A stretch of DNA of 64,000 nt from Kiritimatiellia bacterium. Lineage in GTDB: Bacteria; Verrucomicrobiota; Kiritimatiellia; RFP12; DVOR01. The notes below the pieces were generated by a model that saw nothing but the letters and a program-made list of their open reading frames with translations, did not search any database and was not told where the DNA came from. The first letter of the stretch is position 1; every line of letters starts with the position of its first letter. Positions 21,301-26,300 of this stretch are shown in pieces. The translations under genes were made by a program, and so were the position numbers. The stretch spans positions 1 through 64,000 of the forward strand of contig CAAGNN010000031.1 of NCBI GenBank assembly GCA_900771325.1, written 5' to 3'.

Positions 21301-23278
21301 GAATGACGAGGGAGTTCACTTCGGTGCCCAACGCTTCGCCATTGAGCGTCCAACCCAAGAAGGCGCGCGAGGAGGTGTAGGCCAAGGCCAGCGTGTCGCC
21401 AGCAAGATAGTCGTGCGCACCGGGCTCAGGCGTGAGGGTGGTATACTCGCCCGCGGCCGCGACGGTCATCGCCACATAGAAGCACTCGTGCGCGCCCAGG
21501 TCGATAGCGCGGCCCATCGAGCGCGGACGGCCGGCGATATCCAGGTTGTCGTAGGGCGTCAGCGAGAGACTCGTGCCGGCATCGATGGAGTCGCTCCCCT
21601 TCGGCAGGATGGCCTGCCCCACCCAGTCGAAGTTCTCCGCCGAGATGTCGGTATTCAGCACCAGGCAGTTGATGGCCGCGACCGTCCCCGGCAAATCGCC
21701 CGAACCGTAGACCGTGACATTCGCCAGCGTGGCGGTCAGGCTGGTAGGCATCGTCTTCAAGATCGAGGAGGTGACGGTGATATGCTCAGTGCCCGTGAGG
21801 CCACTCACCAAGCAGCGGTGGAGCATGACATTGGAGAGCGTGGCCGTGCAATTGACCGTGGCGTTGACGAGGATGGCACCCTTGAGGTCCCCCGAGACCG
21901 AGAGGATGGTCCCGCCAAGGGTCGTGCCCTTGAAGGTAATCTGCTTGCTGTCGGGAACGGTGTTGGCATCCAGGGTGTAAGCGCCATCAGCCAGGAGAAG
22001 CTCTTCGCGCAGGGTGGGATGGAGTGCACCAATCTGCGTGGCAAAGTTCTCAGTCGTGGCCGAGAGACCCTGGAAGCGGGCCTCGATGACATCGCTGTTG
22101 GTAATGGCCAGAGAGAAGGTCATCTTGGTGGTGCGCAGTTCGCCATTGACGTAGAAACCCAGGAAGTCACGCTCATAGCCCGAAATCTTGCTAGCGGTGA
22201 AGGTGACCGTGTCGCCTTCCTGGACGGTCTTGGCCGAAGCAGTGACCTCACCGGCTCCAATCACCGTGCAGGTGACCGTGACGGTGTCGGCGATTTCGTA
22301 GGGGCCGATATCGATGTCGGTGCCGAGGATACGAGGCCGACCGGCAAAGTCGGTGGCGTGCCAGAGTAAATCGTAGAAGCCGCCCAGCGCGCTATCACCC
22401 TTATCCTTGAGGGCGGTGTTGACCGTCGCGTGCTCCAGGTTGAGGGTGTAGTCCCCCGCTGCGGCATCCTTGAAGAGACCAGCCTCGGCAGTGACCACCT
22501 TGGCCTCCTCGACCCAGTTGCCGCAGACATCCTGCGCCATAGCCTCGGCCGTCATCGCGGTGCCCTTGGTGACCGTGTTCTTGTAGAGGAGCATATTCTG
22601 CACCGGGGAGGAGAGCGCGCCGGCGGTGTCGCAAGGCGTGGTGTTCTCGGCCAGCAAGCAGTTGGCGGCCGTGGTGCCGAAGAGGGCGGCCATACCGGCA
22701 CCGTAGTCGGCGGCGTGGTTGCCCACAATGCGGCAGGAGAAGGCCGAACCGCCATAGAGCGCGTTACCGAAGAACTCGGCCGAGCAGCCAATCACCTCCG
22801 AATTGACCACCTTAGCCTCGTAGGCACCGCCGCCAAAGACGGCCGAGCAGTTGCTGATGGTGCCGTTCAGGAAGACGCCGCCGCGCAGACCGCCACCCTG
22901 ACGGGCCTTGCCGTTCTGGAGGACGAAGCCATCGAGGGTGATGTTGTCCGGGAGGGTGGCGCAGCGCTCGGCGTTGCCGCCTTCGATGATGACCAGTCCG
23001 CGGTTAGCCGCACGCAAGGTAAGCGTGCGCGTTTCGGAGAGCAGGTTCAAGGGCGCATAGGTGTCATCGTCAATCACCACCACCGAGCCGTCAGCGGCCT
23101 TGGCGGGAATGGTGATGGTCGGGAGAGCGGTCTCCACCTCGGCGGGCGGATCTTCGGCGACCTCCTGGGCGCGCATCGGGGCGGCCAGGCAGGTGACGGC
23201 GAGCAGGAATGCCCCACCCCAGCGCAAGGCGCGGGTGATGGCGGGAGCAGCGAAGGAACGGGAAGCAATCGTCTTCAT
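368..23278 (-). CDS. Giant secreted beta-helix / autotransporter-repeat surface protein (7,636 aa)
   Basis: The start is the ATG at 23278, preceded by GAGGAGG; an upstream in-frame extension lacks a signal peptide. Residues 1 to about 38 form a signal peptide ending APMRAQ. Residues ~40-1,550 look like parallel beta-helix blocks, each closed by a choice-of-anchor-Q-like motif (IDIGPYE ~325, IDLGAHE ~592, IDLGAAE ~846, DMGAIE ~1182, DCGAYE ~1526), with InlB-type repeats between them. Residues ~1,550-7,450 are autotransporter-associated beta-strand repeats (GTGTLTL, NTYTQAT, ITVASGTLKF types), interrupted at ~2,870-3,080 by a discoidin-like insert. The C-terminal ~180 residues are different and end LRVKVKR. 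No C-terminal beta-barrel, LPXTG, PEP-CTERM or type IX signal is evident, so this is not a classical autotransporter and its export and anchoring route is unclear. It is the second gene of an operon, 22 nt after its partner. A role as adhesin or glycan-binding surface fibre is inference. Confidence 0.9.
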   Translation of the reverse strand: MKTIASRSFAAPAITRALRWGGAFLLAVTCLAAPMRAQEVAEDPPAEVETALPTITIPAKAADGSVVVIDDDTYAPLNLLSETRTLTLRAANRGLVIIEGGNAERCATLPDNITLDGFVLQNGKARQGGGLRGGVFLNGTISNCSAVFGGGAYEAKVVNSEVIGCSAEFFGNALYGGSAFSCRIVGNHAADYGAGMAALFGTTAANCLLAENTTPCDTAGALSSPVQNMLLYKNTVTKGTAMTAEAMAQDVCGNWVEEAKVVTAEAGLFKDAAAGDYTLNLEHATVNTALKDKGDSALGGFYDLLWHATDFAGRPRILGTDIDIGPYEIADTVTVTCTVIGAGEVTASAKTVQEGDTVTFTASKISGYERDFLGFYVNGELRTTKMTFSLAITNSDVIEARFQGLSATTENFATQIGALHPTLREELLLADGAYTLDANTVPDSKQITFKGTTLGGTILSVSGDLKGAILVNATVNCTATLSNVMLHRCLVSGLTGTEHITVTSSILKTMPTSLTATLANVTVYGSGDLPGTVAAINCLVLNTDISAENFDWVGQAILPKGSDSIDAGTSLSLTPYDNLDIAGRPRSMGRAIDLGAHECFYVAMTVAAAGEYTTLTPEPGAHDYLAGDTLALAYTSSRAFLGWTLNGEALGTEVNSLVIPEESIQVLTATFQGFTLSSGAAFPEGATSKDTITLGEGSYNWEGVSTEAKIVGTGTQSEVTITGSITGGRFEAITLNATLTNATLNRCLVKGGTLTNCTVANSVIEAATLTGGTYVNNTVLSGITLPSGAVNTRTVSAVQADYTPAVTDTTVVDSGSELNDYQKTLVGDLDYYGNPRVNNVRIDLGAAEYVWAPYTVTIAVVGHGLVEPRGAVEVVRGQSLTFTAKEDPKHMRGTPVVTVGAETLSGTDSHYTYTPTADNTVITVTFTGLAVGARERYKTISAAIAEAQDGETITVQAGTYLERVDVKTKKLRIVAAEADATKTIIDANHEGRAVALNDNSEIIGFTIVNGAASEGAGVRGGTVRRCIIHDNTLTYNGFGGGVYGTFAESCLIYNNGSATQRSSGGGASNSELLNCTVAANAAEKGGGLYDCTAKNCVIALNTDLTGTASDWAGDSIEPDTGACCVPTTGGITVEANKIFVRPESADFRLREGITCLNAAAADERLSAQDVFGTTRPYGTGTDMGAIEWNAPDYVITLSFNSRSQATMVVNEGDSTEKTYSCAWDGALATARTFTVPRFKADGTTRTSIKLTWTKATGSETERTLSGILLDGATLSGSSAAANAGLTWQVTSENTVNVDLTFQAESLTVTPEGDLEQALTDATPGETIKLQNGDYNVAVSVGEGVTLEGTGSSSLLQGATLYNGATLKGVTVIGAPVVGPATGSATLLHSIVTGVTDEAGAVKQNVVVKSSLIHNNAAGLGANVTAYLSTVADTDGTALAATAKAYGCALWRYSFLAETGAEMVDCWAGIEPGFLAPAPEGEDYHLSAHSELIDAAGSAQWPGFTEADRALTDLAGEPRNTLQGYDCGAYEYQGTATVTDWTWFGSASSMDGDLAGAGWRQMTLGSPHALPDNVAAVWADRNGYPEATVRADAPLTLSALTIKTVNTLFTLLQGSEAGRVTVTGALMKSAASSLVLAGSLNVQGGTTLSAGTVTVAEGADIQAANITLNGSTTFRQTGGNFTFGNFFYVRDTASFSLEGGTFTGGELSLAKGYGQAAIVFAGAEVTLTRIETGDESGARYGNIIQTGGTVTLTGSGSGKNAPLHISHWPGSSTYSLRGGTLYVPNGEVRLGQDGTGTLRLEGGVAKIRAVGRSNGSIVFAGGTFHALESQTLNYVSYENGTESRLEVADGKTLTFYSTNSTDNTGGLTLGAGDFVAYNTISSRNLTLSAGTRLTLSTAEGEALANRGALNLASPYCLTLPGEGEVPVLTGTITAAPIAVAKPLTLYSRTLVLKVKGTVTATSSAYGACYNIETENSTEEEGTVNVYVTQIANLPDSAAIPVLTVDETTTWDTAAKWSTNAVPGAATPVIVRVTADATLTMPYSSTLEQVTFDVAEGKTLTLANYYSDITELRLVGAGTLNLGAGEVLTYTNQTAFSGTMVVANASQVLAADTIKNQHLRFAVDYALGSSAGFTLAGGIEVAAGTKLTCNSSLAGGEAWVEAGATVVIGQGCTNRLNFTAANEQEITLAAGTTGTNNPAYLGGNVNAQNWKITDDNGTDTKGLTLTGSVTLATPPTSGSLAAASGLSSLTLKSGELTLASAWTMPAGAVKAGAGHVTLPSGSSMAGSATFRGPVVFAENKAFAVSGDLVFRDDSVVYLPIGASFSATGALVVAPGTRVVLTGTPTGSATVDLFKSTQAGGLSISTLTEVSLALADSPTDKVVTLTPYLTAAGVYGYTLTLNTPNVWTGEGGDSNWSTAGNWSGNTVPADGDAVSFPDSVANKTVTIDTAIAPSAIRVAGDYIFSGSGSITSKPAIAQSAGVVTWSLFPKAGSYDIASGATAVISSASSYYEGRFTGEGTVRATGTLELGASSIAFRGEFEVNPGRLALRLGAATASARVKLVGGTLETKVPATVSTLILSGTSSFYLPLSAPLTVTDTFTVDGTVSIAVDAIPEEEGTWLLMTLPEGAAETPFTLSTVSGSATYRAGVIQRGREVYLAVYDSTQIAWAGTGTGADKWVINTSMIEMSETANKVVWFHDVDGVGEATVSLPVTPTSVIVTAQTTRFTLSGTFGDVPVTVQPGASVTLAAAGMTPSTFVNDGTVTVTGTLDLTKTTFSGTGTFIAGTGGTIKVTAQQLAATTNLFKRGGGRLEVSGGDADYTYPSGALSGGIVAEEAGELVKTGSGTLYLQPTAFNEPLTIREGSVALTGTIALKARYFKFEVYERFNDTANTQNAWNWVSWNWASSTWLGLSEVALTLSGERLAWPEGSSIIYFDGGVLDSVVLGMGNRTSFCDGRITNLLDGNTATQFRWLDNYQYASYGQGMNPRTYFVVDAGREVVFSGYDFATPTIPNQFFYKWNVSASNDLQAWHPSASDTGPTANESEIWQTIDERTLAASSSLLKANSWMTTRGYAFTNKGSGYWSSLTGPVKVATGATFDLTSAVGTTHILEDSLTLASVTGEGTLLVPSTLNLTLDTLDIATLRLTGSTILTQPITATSTTVTTLALDSAVARAYTNDGGVDFVLFTNCTEVPTLSWPGDVSQRTTDGGTWQLVLEKDKTLHLRLSGSKREIKATIFGTKAWSDLQWTDPMGGTVNLEASDSVVERVVLDPEGEGATLSSMDFSQFPNLASVLLAEAGGTLTLSDTSALTSNANVLLTVPQAATLRVTSPDALAFAKNSAGNLHLNNASIRLRGAGTLLLDFENASAVLPMVGNQGLFTGNITVASGTLKFPNSSSGTGPVYNRTITVTGENAKLATGTTNDATGWNYGSGKFIFRDGATFEVYRRDTYKAPMELSGATIRLMSGATDSDRGIDIFQSPSTSVLAADGATAENPTVSKLTFAENASASDRIAYIRDGNWTVNVAANARFDIEASLGADNSDRTLIKAGAGEMVLATTVNNCLNTLVNAGTLRVTGMTGTGSTIVKGGATICGTGTVRGTISFASGGLLAVDPAVVEPLTISRFAQTTSWANITLTGTPQQTFPILRATADGFTLLPNYFKTDETFPTNNYSLVVVDNVLYAKKTIKQGDVVVEAPTSLQATVPSGTTNWSALNWTTDGTTPVSADGIDWWQVQTVSLTAEAADSTVALDLPLYNVQTLNLAGSLTLTGSEGKRLNSCTLALADGATATVNGLFDAATAVSLSGNGTVIWAADHAGSLSLAAGTTLSAPSGITLSALDCTAGGILAVDPANLYTVSAITGQATVKLASKTEISGEVSLLTVGSTVAVVNFALDVNFPAGYGLAVDNGTLKAVVGSEVMAEVSGAAVWDNLTWTDTRGNAFTPTWSNIRAVTLKVTDSATLALPSLSLDSLAIDFGTTEGKTLTLNGSTSQTLPALYVLGTNGGDVLCNDGTLTLSALSTSAPYVGVTAEMLSGLTSGTNTYTFASDAVLGLYCTASGSSIAGYLKAPSRGLAIRSGTLIASREDNFGNQNDNTKIRVDAGATFDVNGWAITCVPTLNGGTLRNNTSRAKGNGLNTDDTQRQLFNITLTADSVIDNSIVLNSVASNWNAQTLTLNGYTLTKRGTGIFGFKNAAITGDGSLKVEAGTLKFADDSTLSGNVSVQVAEGATFTLTGTRTLSAGSTLTLAGTMDLEAALAGEGALTVASGSVSLSGLTTYTGLTTVQNGATFSAASLAGALTCEEGATLKPRAIDTPLSLGGTLTATNLAIDLSAFDEQPETIPLFTSPNELTTAMVATAGRYKPTATQMADSTWKLSYTYRFVDTALTWAGSETGDLADASWTADGVSGLSLRPTNGMIFPENGTYTLTNNSAPLTWPTGAFTIGANTSLTLSSTVENSGLCGAVTLGNGATLTLVDSFAAYSGITGIGATLEIDASMLSVPTGDLSVGTLKLTGSTLPTGDPRETFTCTTLVFSNELVAAIEAATTQQGTVLTLASAYTGSVPACDTLPTGYALQKTEEGALVVSFTAPVVTNLYAEVPGDGTWTGLAWCSNAECTTQPTAIAWGAVTTVTLTNTAGAPVALTLPGNLTALTTMTIGSASEAITLSGATLPRLTTLTLNGPLTLDGELISTIPATLTGTGELTLVNGGAMTSTKSPDTGKNYAYADFTGRWIIEDGTTLSLSGGETYYGTLAWNSAQPTSGQIEVRRGATLELTGKNAFGWGGADKAMSTSDGRTVLVVDGGTVAFTGADDQLFRRPIELRDGATFVNNTNSSVGFTRGCKVTVSGTVNFTGTAGYNLWNAGVNSEGAESGEDANGLHTTFDLAEGAVVNFDAVLTSKHQGRAPYNDLNLTGSGTFRFNGANTYYEATNVGAGVTVGGTGAIANSAVTFAAGSKLLAEGGSNVLTLNGATGSAQVVLSAAVAESSLPIAVLKTAETADLTLTPALADSLVTTAVADGIKTYTLDLIRYTALTATVDGLKDWNDLLWQTPDGVSISSPHWEWVTALTLDVTAAEASLILPGNFSSITSLTLPGSGALTLSGGALPALTALSLEGNLTLDGAVITTIPTSLSGTGTLTLKSAGEVTSSAAGGASTFAYNSFTGRWIIESGTTLNLAGGGGQKGQLAKSDVEGSGQIVVKAGATVKLAANHVFGWKDIDAQCDRTVLVIDGGALVNNADQYLRRTIELKNGATLSDPNGKFWLARASRLLISEGTATILNSGSGPKFGCDGATSGSSSTSAPSRIEVREGATLTVEASLSNQNTTYASVALSGAGTIRFNGANTYTQATSVAAGTTIGGTGSITSSAVTFAEGSKLLAEGVSSVLTFNGATGSAQVVLGAAVAESALPIAVLKTAETADLTLTPALADSRVTTADADGVKTYTLDLIRYTALTATVDGTKAWDELPWQTPDGVSITSPHWEWVTALTLDVTAAEASLILPGNFSSITSLTLRGSGALTLSGGALPALTALSLEGSLTLDGAVITTIPTSLSGTGTLTLKNAAVSSTRGNDGGSEFAYNNFTGRWVVETGATLTLAESATENRKGLLNWNSSVADSGQIEVRTGGTLAVNQKNAFGWDNVTAQKDHTVLVVDGGTVTIGTNEQHFRRKMEWHPGSVLDNQGSSFYLTRGVTMNVVAGASVEPVIFRGNAIGLKGDNACSGNENTAFVVAEGATLQVDAAITQNDPDDALSLSGAGTILFNGENTHTQATSVAEGTTIGGTGSITSSAVTLNGSKILANASGNALTLSTVSGSADIVIPEDFPETSTAVLKTNSASTPTFTPPTGYVMSEATADGVKTIYLEWMPYDSLTAEVSGTVALSALTWKTPDGVEVASPVWRFVNTVTFKGTSADATVTMDGDLAESVATLTGAGQTVTLAGETAWAAGSRTFAGNLALSRALDSGTLSVATGATLTLSADNSAFTGTLALAAGSTLRATQVNALAFAQTDDVVDLGVATLPITGDGVLELALPEAETLQVKSSTATPKVRFAGDILVTSGTMKFPNSAVAANWWSAAAGPGYTRTITVRGEQAKLATGINTDATGWNVGTNQKLILEEGGTFEIYKRDTYKTSLELCGGIVRLMAGATESNRGLDFYQSPKTSVLAADGATAENPTVSKLTFADGASDSDRIAYVRDGDWTVTVAENARFDIEASLGADNNGNRTLIKAGAGEMVLASAVNTCANTTVNAGTLRVTGTTGTGATTIKPNAVLCGSGTVKGALTFENGAIFAADPAASMTVNGAVTAAGSVTVRVAAAPTETVALLTAASLPAASAFSAENLPEGFALAVVGNTLYAEKQTAPTLVQATVDGDAAWENLPWQTMAGNALSGTIDWASLEAVTLHIANDATLSGVPVLNAAGQLVLDFTAATEKTLTLEASAARTLPAVTISGTAGGNLLADSATFTLTSLAAALGCPYLGTSPELLGTLPAATITFSENALIGLVCSAEGSSLPSGKTLKAPQQGFAIRTGTFKPVQDETFGDNSANTKIRVDAGAALDVNGYATTCVLTLNGGTLRNARANIGYTRRQLTNITLTADSVIENTAEINAIANGYAVQTLTLNGHTLTKRGSAYFGFYNANVVSNGGCIVVEEGTLELRDQNTKSTSISGTVTFENKGGTLTLSDAYTVAANSTLTFKGNVTVTGALTVGSNTGVTIAYDGDVVPTSGLASLDTCEQITFSETFWKAIETKTAATGTVFTLATSYSSATVPTFTAHEGYALEAQVTSAEDAETTTYALVLTYSGTISDVTAVQAMVSKDANWSDLEWRDMSGNAVTPTWGKVTSVTLTAEATATVTVDLPIATVTLLTVTGSEPLTLAAGTTAGFPTGTLTLTNADLTVRNLYAPAAAVTVSGSGSLTWELTRGVAHTGRITTPSTVAFKTQGDMTLSSSSNTFNGPLTVLSGTQSIASADRGIKGNVTVEAGATLKTTSNDAINYSTTSLQTITINGTVIVGAKWTLFAKNKLVLGANARIETTMTNLALDCFEENVPIEVTGPGAVIDAKMGNHTGAGSVTHSVAVTFSEGASLELKQPITTGSGTFSLTTALANAASEGTLILTGAQSGTGTLTVGNGVRLAGSGSWGDAVTFTNGAKLLVDPAAEAPLTLNGAIDGTAQVVLASELTTPSTSALRTTAENCTLSTDNFTAPDGYKMTRSEDSKTLYVATAKNVYPSLTATVDGTVTTWSQLPWTTDGSTEATDINWAFVETVTLNLSADVTLTVDVPLPKLATLNAWAYGEQLSFVTTLSAAPFSALATINTSANLNFAEGTVEKVPASLLPYAVTVRFADNLAEAVQETVMIGNGEYANGTVAFDGANTFSVPVTVKKGATLAGKGSLTADVTFEAGSAVLADGAALTVGTVTVSADATVTVTPAAGLADATVLIAANELTASNFSEPTGYTRTVDGTTLKLSRNITLEVTYEDEALETVLSSEVKQQIREQVCAAAGTEVSGTVATKIEVLHADGTTAKTVDTSALEGLLTCFVQHTEATVEGSTATVKICYDFGVSHITVDAARAVIVTAKVKGQSAKVDFAKGVSFSVVDEKSGEVWSMAQGDLLEGSPTGVVRFRIPANRLDDSNNRKLLEGFLGTRALRVKVKR
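5690..8600 (-). repeat. Tandem internal duplication in the giant gene (period about 1.25 kb)
   Basis: Long near-identical blocks recur about 1,254-1,257 bp apart (for example 6851 and 8105, 7295 and 8549, 5955 and 7212), which is a 418-residue protein module in tandem. A more diverged third unit extends towards 9.5 kb. High DNA identity implies recent duplication or gene conversion. Confidence 0.8.
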
Positions 23279-23300
23279 AGGTCTATCCTCCTCTCTTCGC

Positions 23301-26300
23301 TTAGTACCGGCGCTTGGCAAAGACCTGCACCTTATAGAGGTGCAAGCGCATACCATCACCATTGGGGTTGGGTCTACGGATGCGGACATAACGGCTCACG
23401 GTCGAACCGTCGTAAGGGACCTGCAGGATCTCCTTGGCCGCGAGCGAACGGTTGGCCAGGAGCGTGCTCCAGCTGTTGCCATCGGCCGAGTGCTCCACAT
23501 AGATGGTGACGGGGGCATCGCCATTCTGCACCACCACGCCGAAGATTTCGGCATCGCCCGGGAGCTGGACCATCACCCAGGGTTCGTCGTACTGCTCCTG
23601 CGTCCAGACTGCGTAGGTGGCGAAGGCGGAGTCATCGATGACGCGCTGGCCATCGCAGAAGGCCAAGGCCGACTGGTGGAGGTCTTCCACCGTACCCGAG
23701 ACGTTGAGCGTGGGGTAAGAGGAGAGGGTGATACAGCCGTTGGCCGAGAGCATCTCCTGCGAGTAGAGCGGCTCGTCCTCCGAGACAATGGGGTAATTCT
23801 CATCATCCTTGTGGAAGAGGGCGCGATAGAGGTCGTTCATCTCGCGGAAGGTGGCCACGGCGCTATTCTGCGAGGCGGCCAAGAGCGTTTCCATACAGGT
23901 GCGCGAGAGGCCGAGCTTGTTGCCATTGGCCTTGTAGACGGCATCGAGCATCGTCTGATAGGCAATGTCCGAGCCATAGTAGGAGTTACCCCAGTTCACC
24001 AACTCGGTGAAGCGCTGGGTGCCATAGCGCGCGTCCAGGGTCGTGCCCAGGAGCGAGAGGAGCTCTTTGTCGGCGAAGTTGGCCAGAAGCGCATTGTTAA
24101 GCATATAGGAGAGATAGTCGTAGGATTCGCGCGTCTTGCGGTCGGTATCGTGCATCCGCACCTGCAACTGCTTGAAGGTGGCCAAGAATCCCTCCTGACC
24201 GTAGGTGGCGCGAAGGGGCGTAGCCAAAGGTTTGGCCAGGAGCATCCAACCCACCATCGGATAACGCCAGAAGCCGTAGGTGACGTCTTCGGCCCAACGG
24301 AGCCAGAGGTCGCCGCGCAAGGGATAGTTCGCGGTCAAGAAGTCGCGCGTTTCGGTAATGGCCTGATAGCAGAGCGGGGCGTGCTCAATGGCGCGGAAGT
24401 AGAGCTCCAGGGCCCCTGGGTCATCATCGCCATAGCGCAGCGCACGCAATCGGGCGGCCCAGAGGATATAGTAGCCCTCGCGGGTGCGCGGGTCGTCGAA
24501 GACGTCATCGAAGCACTCAATGGAGGGATAGGCGGAGATGCCGTAGAGCTGATAATGGTTGCCGGTGTACTTGTTGACGTTGGAGTCAATCTCCCAGAAG
24601 GAGCCATCGAAGGTGCGGTGGGTACCGGCGCAGTGACCGGGCTGGCCGGCGGTAATCGAGCGGCGGCCCGAGGAGTTCGCCGCCATCGCGCCATACTTCG
24701 AGATGCCGCCGCAGACCGCGCCAATCTCGCGGCCAAGCGCCAGCCCCGTCAGAATGGAGTTGGACCAGGGCACGTAGTAGTCCGCGCCGAAGATGGAGTC
24801 GCCAAAGAAGTTCCAGGTGCGGTAGTTGGTCTGCCAGGCGGTGCCGTTGATGTAGTCAATGCGCGTAGGGGCGGTCTTGACCGAGTGCATCAGGTCGAGG
24901 GTGGAATAGGAGAGCGAGTTGTAGGACATGCGCATCTGGAAGGGCGTCTGGCAATAGAAGTCGCCGTGGAGCAGGGCGCGGTCGGCAAAGTCGCGGTAGC
25001 AGAGCCAGGTGTGGAAGAAGAGGCCATTGCCCTTGGGGGTGTTGTTGAGGGCGGCGGCCACGGCCATCCGGCGCAAGAAAGCATCGTAATCGGTGGTGCC
25101 GGGGGCGGCGGCGAGCTTGCCGCGGCGGTCGGAGAAGGTGCCCTCCTTCGTCTGCGTGTTCACATAGATCTTGTCGAAGTTCCAGACGGAGACGAAGCGG
25201 TCGATGAGGTCGGCGCGCATCTTCGCCTTGTTGTTGCTGAAGTCGGCCGAGCCGTTGTAGATGAGCGCCTCGACGGAACTGGGGCCGGAGGTGAGCAGGT
25301 CGGTCAACCAGGTCTTGTCGGCCAAGAGGGCGTTGATGGCCTCCTGCCCATTGAGGTCCTTCTGAAGCGCCTCGGCCACCTTACCCTCAAAGCCGCGCGC
25401 ACTCTGGTGTTCGTAGAAGAAGTCGGCATAGGTGAGGGCGGCGAGATAGGTCTCGTTGGTGGTGACGGTGCCCTCGGAATCGGCCTTGAGGCCCAAGAGC
25501 TCCATCACGCGATCACCCACGCAGTCGGCCACCGTGCCCTTCGGCAGGTTCTCGATGTCGGCCACCTTTCCATCGAGCGTGCCGAAGGCCGAACCGATCT
25601 CCAGCGTGTCGCCATCGACCGTCACCTGAGTGGCATTCGGGGCCGTGGCGGCTGCGGCAGTGCACAGGGGGGTCACCGCGAAGGAGCCGGCGGAGGTGCC
25701 GGTGGTCGTGCCGGTAATCTCGATAGCCATATCGTTATACTTCGGCTCGTCGCCCCAATCGCGCTCCCAACGCGGGAAGAGGCGGTCGGGATCCTGCGGC
25801 ATATAGAAGGTGAAGGAGAAGGAGCCGCCGGGGGTGAGCGAAACGCCCGAGGCGAAGTCCTGCCCCTGGAACGAGCCCATCGTGTCGCCATTGGTCGGCG
25901 CGAACTTGGCGGCCGTGGTCGAGGTGCCATCGAAGAGGAGCGTGCCCTGGGTGTAGTCATCCAGGCGCCCGGTGCCACGGTAAATCTTAAAGCCGGTGAC
26001 GGTCATCGCCGTGCCACCGTTGTTCATCGCCATCTTGACGGTGTACCAGCCCTGCTTGGGGAACTTGAAGTCATTGCCGTAGCGCAGGACCCACTTGAAG
26101 GTGGTCGTACCGTCCGCCGTCTCAATGGTCATCCCATCCTGCCGCGCCACCTCCTCGGCGGAAATCTCAAACTTACCCGCCTCCATCGTCGCTGGAATCG
26201 GCATATCCTCAATCGTGGTCGTGACCGCCGTGGTGGCCTGCAGATTGCGCGCCTTCCAGCCAAAGCCGAGCATCACTGGGCCAAAGCCATTCATCTCCAG

